From: Todiramphus chloris collaris
Lineage: Eukaryota; Chordata; Aves; Coraciiformes; Alcedinidae
DNA: 64,000 bases
Direction of reading: 5' to 3'
Assembly (NCBI GenBank): GCA_025345505.1
Contig: JANVCC010000167.1
Location: 192,602 to 256,601 of the forward strand
The notes beneath the pieces were generated by a model. That model was not told where the DNA came from. It saw only the letters and a list, made by a program, of their open reading frames with translations, and did no database searches. The position numbers and the translations under genes were made by a program. Below, one piece after another: positions 62,032 to 64,000 of the stretch (position 1 is the first letter of the stretch; every line of letters begins with the position of its first letter).

Positions 62032-62992
62032 CTTGGAAAAGGTTAATTATCTCATGTAAAAGTAATAATGGCATTATCAGAAAAAAATAGTTTCGGCATT
62101 TTGTATTACTGAGATTTCCTGACTACCTGGCAGTGCATGGTAGACTGACATAAAGAATCCAACTTCTCATTTGCTGTTACATTTCCTGAGGATGGAAAAA
62201 AGTATTTAATTAAAAGTAATTAACTTTTCAAGTAATACTTTTGTATCTAAAGCAATTGGTTGGGCTGGATGCTTCAGTGAGGCTTTGCCCTGATCCCTGA
62301 TAGACGGGAACCAAACCACAAGTACTACTAGAAGTGAAATTAGGTGAAAGGGAAATAAGCATCACCTGTACAGCCTGGCACAGCATCTTTAGAAACTGCT
62401 GTGGGCAGTCCAAGGATTGTGCACTCTCCCACTTTCTCATGCTCTTTGTTATTCAAGAATTTGAGGCCTGAAGTCCTGCCTTGACTGCTGGAGGCAGGAA
62501 GGTGTAGTCCAGCAGAGCAGCTACAGGTAAGCATGTGATACTTCATTTATAGGCACATTTTGCTGTATGAGCCCTTGTGTACCAGTGACCAAACTCAAAC
62601 CATCCCTAGTATTTTAGCCCCTTCAAAAGCTGGGCAAGTAATTTTCTCAGCTTCCAGGAAAATTTCCTGAGCTGTGAAGTGTGCAGGAGAAGCTGCTACC
62701 AGCCATGCTAAGCAGACAGATGTTAGGAAAGCAGGCAAGTCCAAGGATGTAAAGTCTGAGATTAGCTGGTGTTCAACAGGCAGGTCACACTCACCTCACC
62801 TTCCACATGCTTTATCTTGTATATAACTGTATGTGAACATTCATGTAAATATTTTACATCTTAGGGATGTATATTAAAAAAAAAAAAAAAAATCAATTAA
62901 AAGGACACCTATTGATCAAGGGCTTTGCAAGGAAGGACCCAAGATGGGTCTTAAATCAGAAACTTTTTCAGAAAGCTTTTAGGCTGTGATGA
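62032..62992. other. Intergenic, no gene seen
   Basis: About 960 bp with a poly(A) run at 62,874-62,891; nothing else recognised. Confidence 0.6.
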
Positions 62993-63797
62993 TGTCACAG
63001 TCTAGGGTCAGGGTAGCCCCTTAGACCTATAACAGACGCTCTCTGTTAAGCCCCCTCCCTCCCCAGAGGGGAAAGAGAAAGGGAATAAAGGAGAGAGACT
63101 TAGCAATTAGAAAAAGAAACTAGAACAGCTTTCATGACAATGAAATTAATAATTATAAAAATGGAATATATACAAATATACACAAAACCACTATTGAACC
63201 CAACCCCCCTGATGGTAATTGCATCACCGTCACCACTGATGTTGGGTAGGCACCGGGGCAGTCCCAGACTTGGCCCCGCAGCAGATGGGAGCTGTGTTTG
63301 GGATCTGGATTCTGTTACCGGGTTCAGGAACACGCAGACCGGATCGAAGGCAGAACAGACAGAGTCCTCCTTGGGTGCTCCAAGGAAGGAACCAAAAGAG
63401 GACCTGTGCCAAGCCAAGCAAAAGCTGGCAAAGCAGTCCAAGAGGGGAGAAGAGCCCAGAGACCCTTCGGGTCCCTCAGCTCTAAACCGAATATGGCGTA
63501 TATGGGATGGAATAACTCGTTGGCCAGTTTAGAGTCACCCGTCCTGTCCGCTCCTCCTTGAAGGTGCAGCCTTTCACCCTCTGCACCCCCCAATGTGGTG
63601 CACAAGACCCAGCAGTGGCCTTGGTCTGCACACTAATCCTTGTTAGTAACTATAAACATGAGGTGTTATCACTGCCAGAAGCAGACACTGTCTGTGAAAA
63701 CAGGCTGCTGACTTCAGAAAGTGCAGTTAATTAGAAGAACCGAGCTGAAAAGTAAAATTACTGATCAGAAAGTTCTGTTTTCACTCAAACCAGGACA
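62993..63797 (-). mobile_element. Complete solo LTR of an avian endogenous retrovirus (ERVL-like), 805 bp
   Basis: Begins TGTCACAG and ends CCAGGACA on the plus strand, so the termini are TGTC...GACA. The flanks are GATGA at 62,988-62,992 and GATGA at 63,798-63,802, a 5-bp target duplication. On the minus strand it begins TGTCCTGGTTT, the start I associate with a very common avian ERVL-type LTR, and it has CCATCCCATA-type and pyrimidine-rich segments in the expected order. It has no gag, pol or env. The 5-bp duplication fits the class III assignment. Confidence 0.85.
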
Positions 63798-63802
63798 GAT
63801 GA

Positions 63803-64000
63803 GTTGATGGTTTTAGTTTCTGGAAAGGGTTTTACAAGAGAGCCAAAATGATAATAGCAACAGTGGCAAACTTCCTTTGAAAGGAAATGCACGTTCTATA
63901 AAAGTATTTCTCACAAGAGGTAAAACAAAAAAATAAACCCCCAAATCATACAATTCAGAATACAATACATGTTATCGATACACTAATGCTCAGTTTGTAC
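63803..64000. other. Intergenic, right edge of the window
   Basis: About 200 bp, AT-rich, nothing recognised. Confidence 0.6.

Noticed and set aside
62874..62891. Poly(A) run as the tail of a processed pseudogene
   Set aside because: No transcript-like sequence or poly(A) signal precedes it; similar runs occur throughout the window.
53144..63797. Two related LTRs in the same orientation about 9.3 kb apart, as if bounding a provirus
   Set aside because: The right LTR has its own target duplication on both sides, the left is truncated, and the interval holds CR1 copies and another LTR but no retroviral genes. They are separate remnants.

Overview
This is a vertebrate nuclear genome window, almost certainly from a bird. 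Two conserved protein genes are split into short exons by GT-AG introns. The rest is dominated by 5'-truncated CR1 LINE copies with the avian 3' tail (variants of ATTCTRTGA), plus retroviral solo LTRs. The species cannot be determined from the sequence alone. There are no operons, CRISPR arrays, rRNAs or convincing tRNAs.

Layout. Positions 1-24,500 hold the 5' part of LIN54 on the minus strand: coding exon 3 (2043-2163), exon 2 with the start codon (8639-9357), and a probable untranslated first exon ending at 24,394. LIN54 is the DNA-binding subunit of the DREAM/MuvB cell-cycle complex. Its cysteine-rich CXC domains lie beyond the left edge. Positions 23,940-25,790 are a CpG island that appears to serve LIN54 (leftward) and COPS4 (rightward). 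Positions 25,628-36,085 hold the complete COPS4 gene on the plus strand. Its ten coding exons sum to exactly 1221 nt (406 codons plus stop) and are followed by a 3' UTR with AATAAA at 36,061. COPS4 is the PCI-domain subunit 4 of the COP9 signalosome, which removes NEDD8 from cullins. Positions 36,090-64,000 contain no gene I can recognise; they are intergenic DNA with many CR1 copies and solo LTRs.

Most notable observations: (1) two CR1 copies in inverted orientation, one in COPS4 intron 1 and one about 1.3 kb past its stop codon, show no difference by eye over 635 bp, while the adjoining 70 bp differ at several places. This patchy identity suggests gene conversion or a local rearrangement. 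(2) The COPS4 start codon lies in an exact TISU/YY1 motif. (3) A 351-bp solo LTR with a 6-bp target duplication interrupts an older CR1. (4) An 805-bp LTR carries a 5-bp target duplication. (5) Two CR1 copies share the same 34-bp internal tandem expansion. (6) The probable LIN54 leader contains an 11-codon upstream ORF, and sites fitting the element LIN54 itself binds lie in the shared promoter. I found no previously undescribed multi-gene system.
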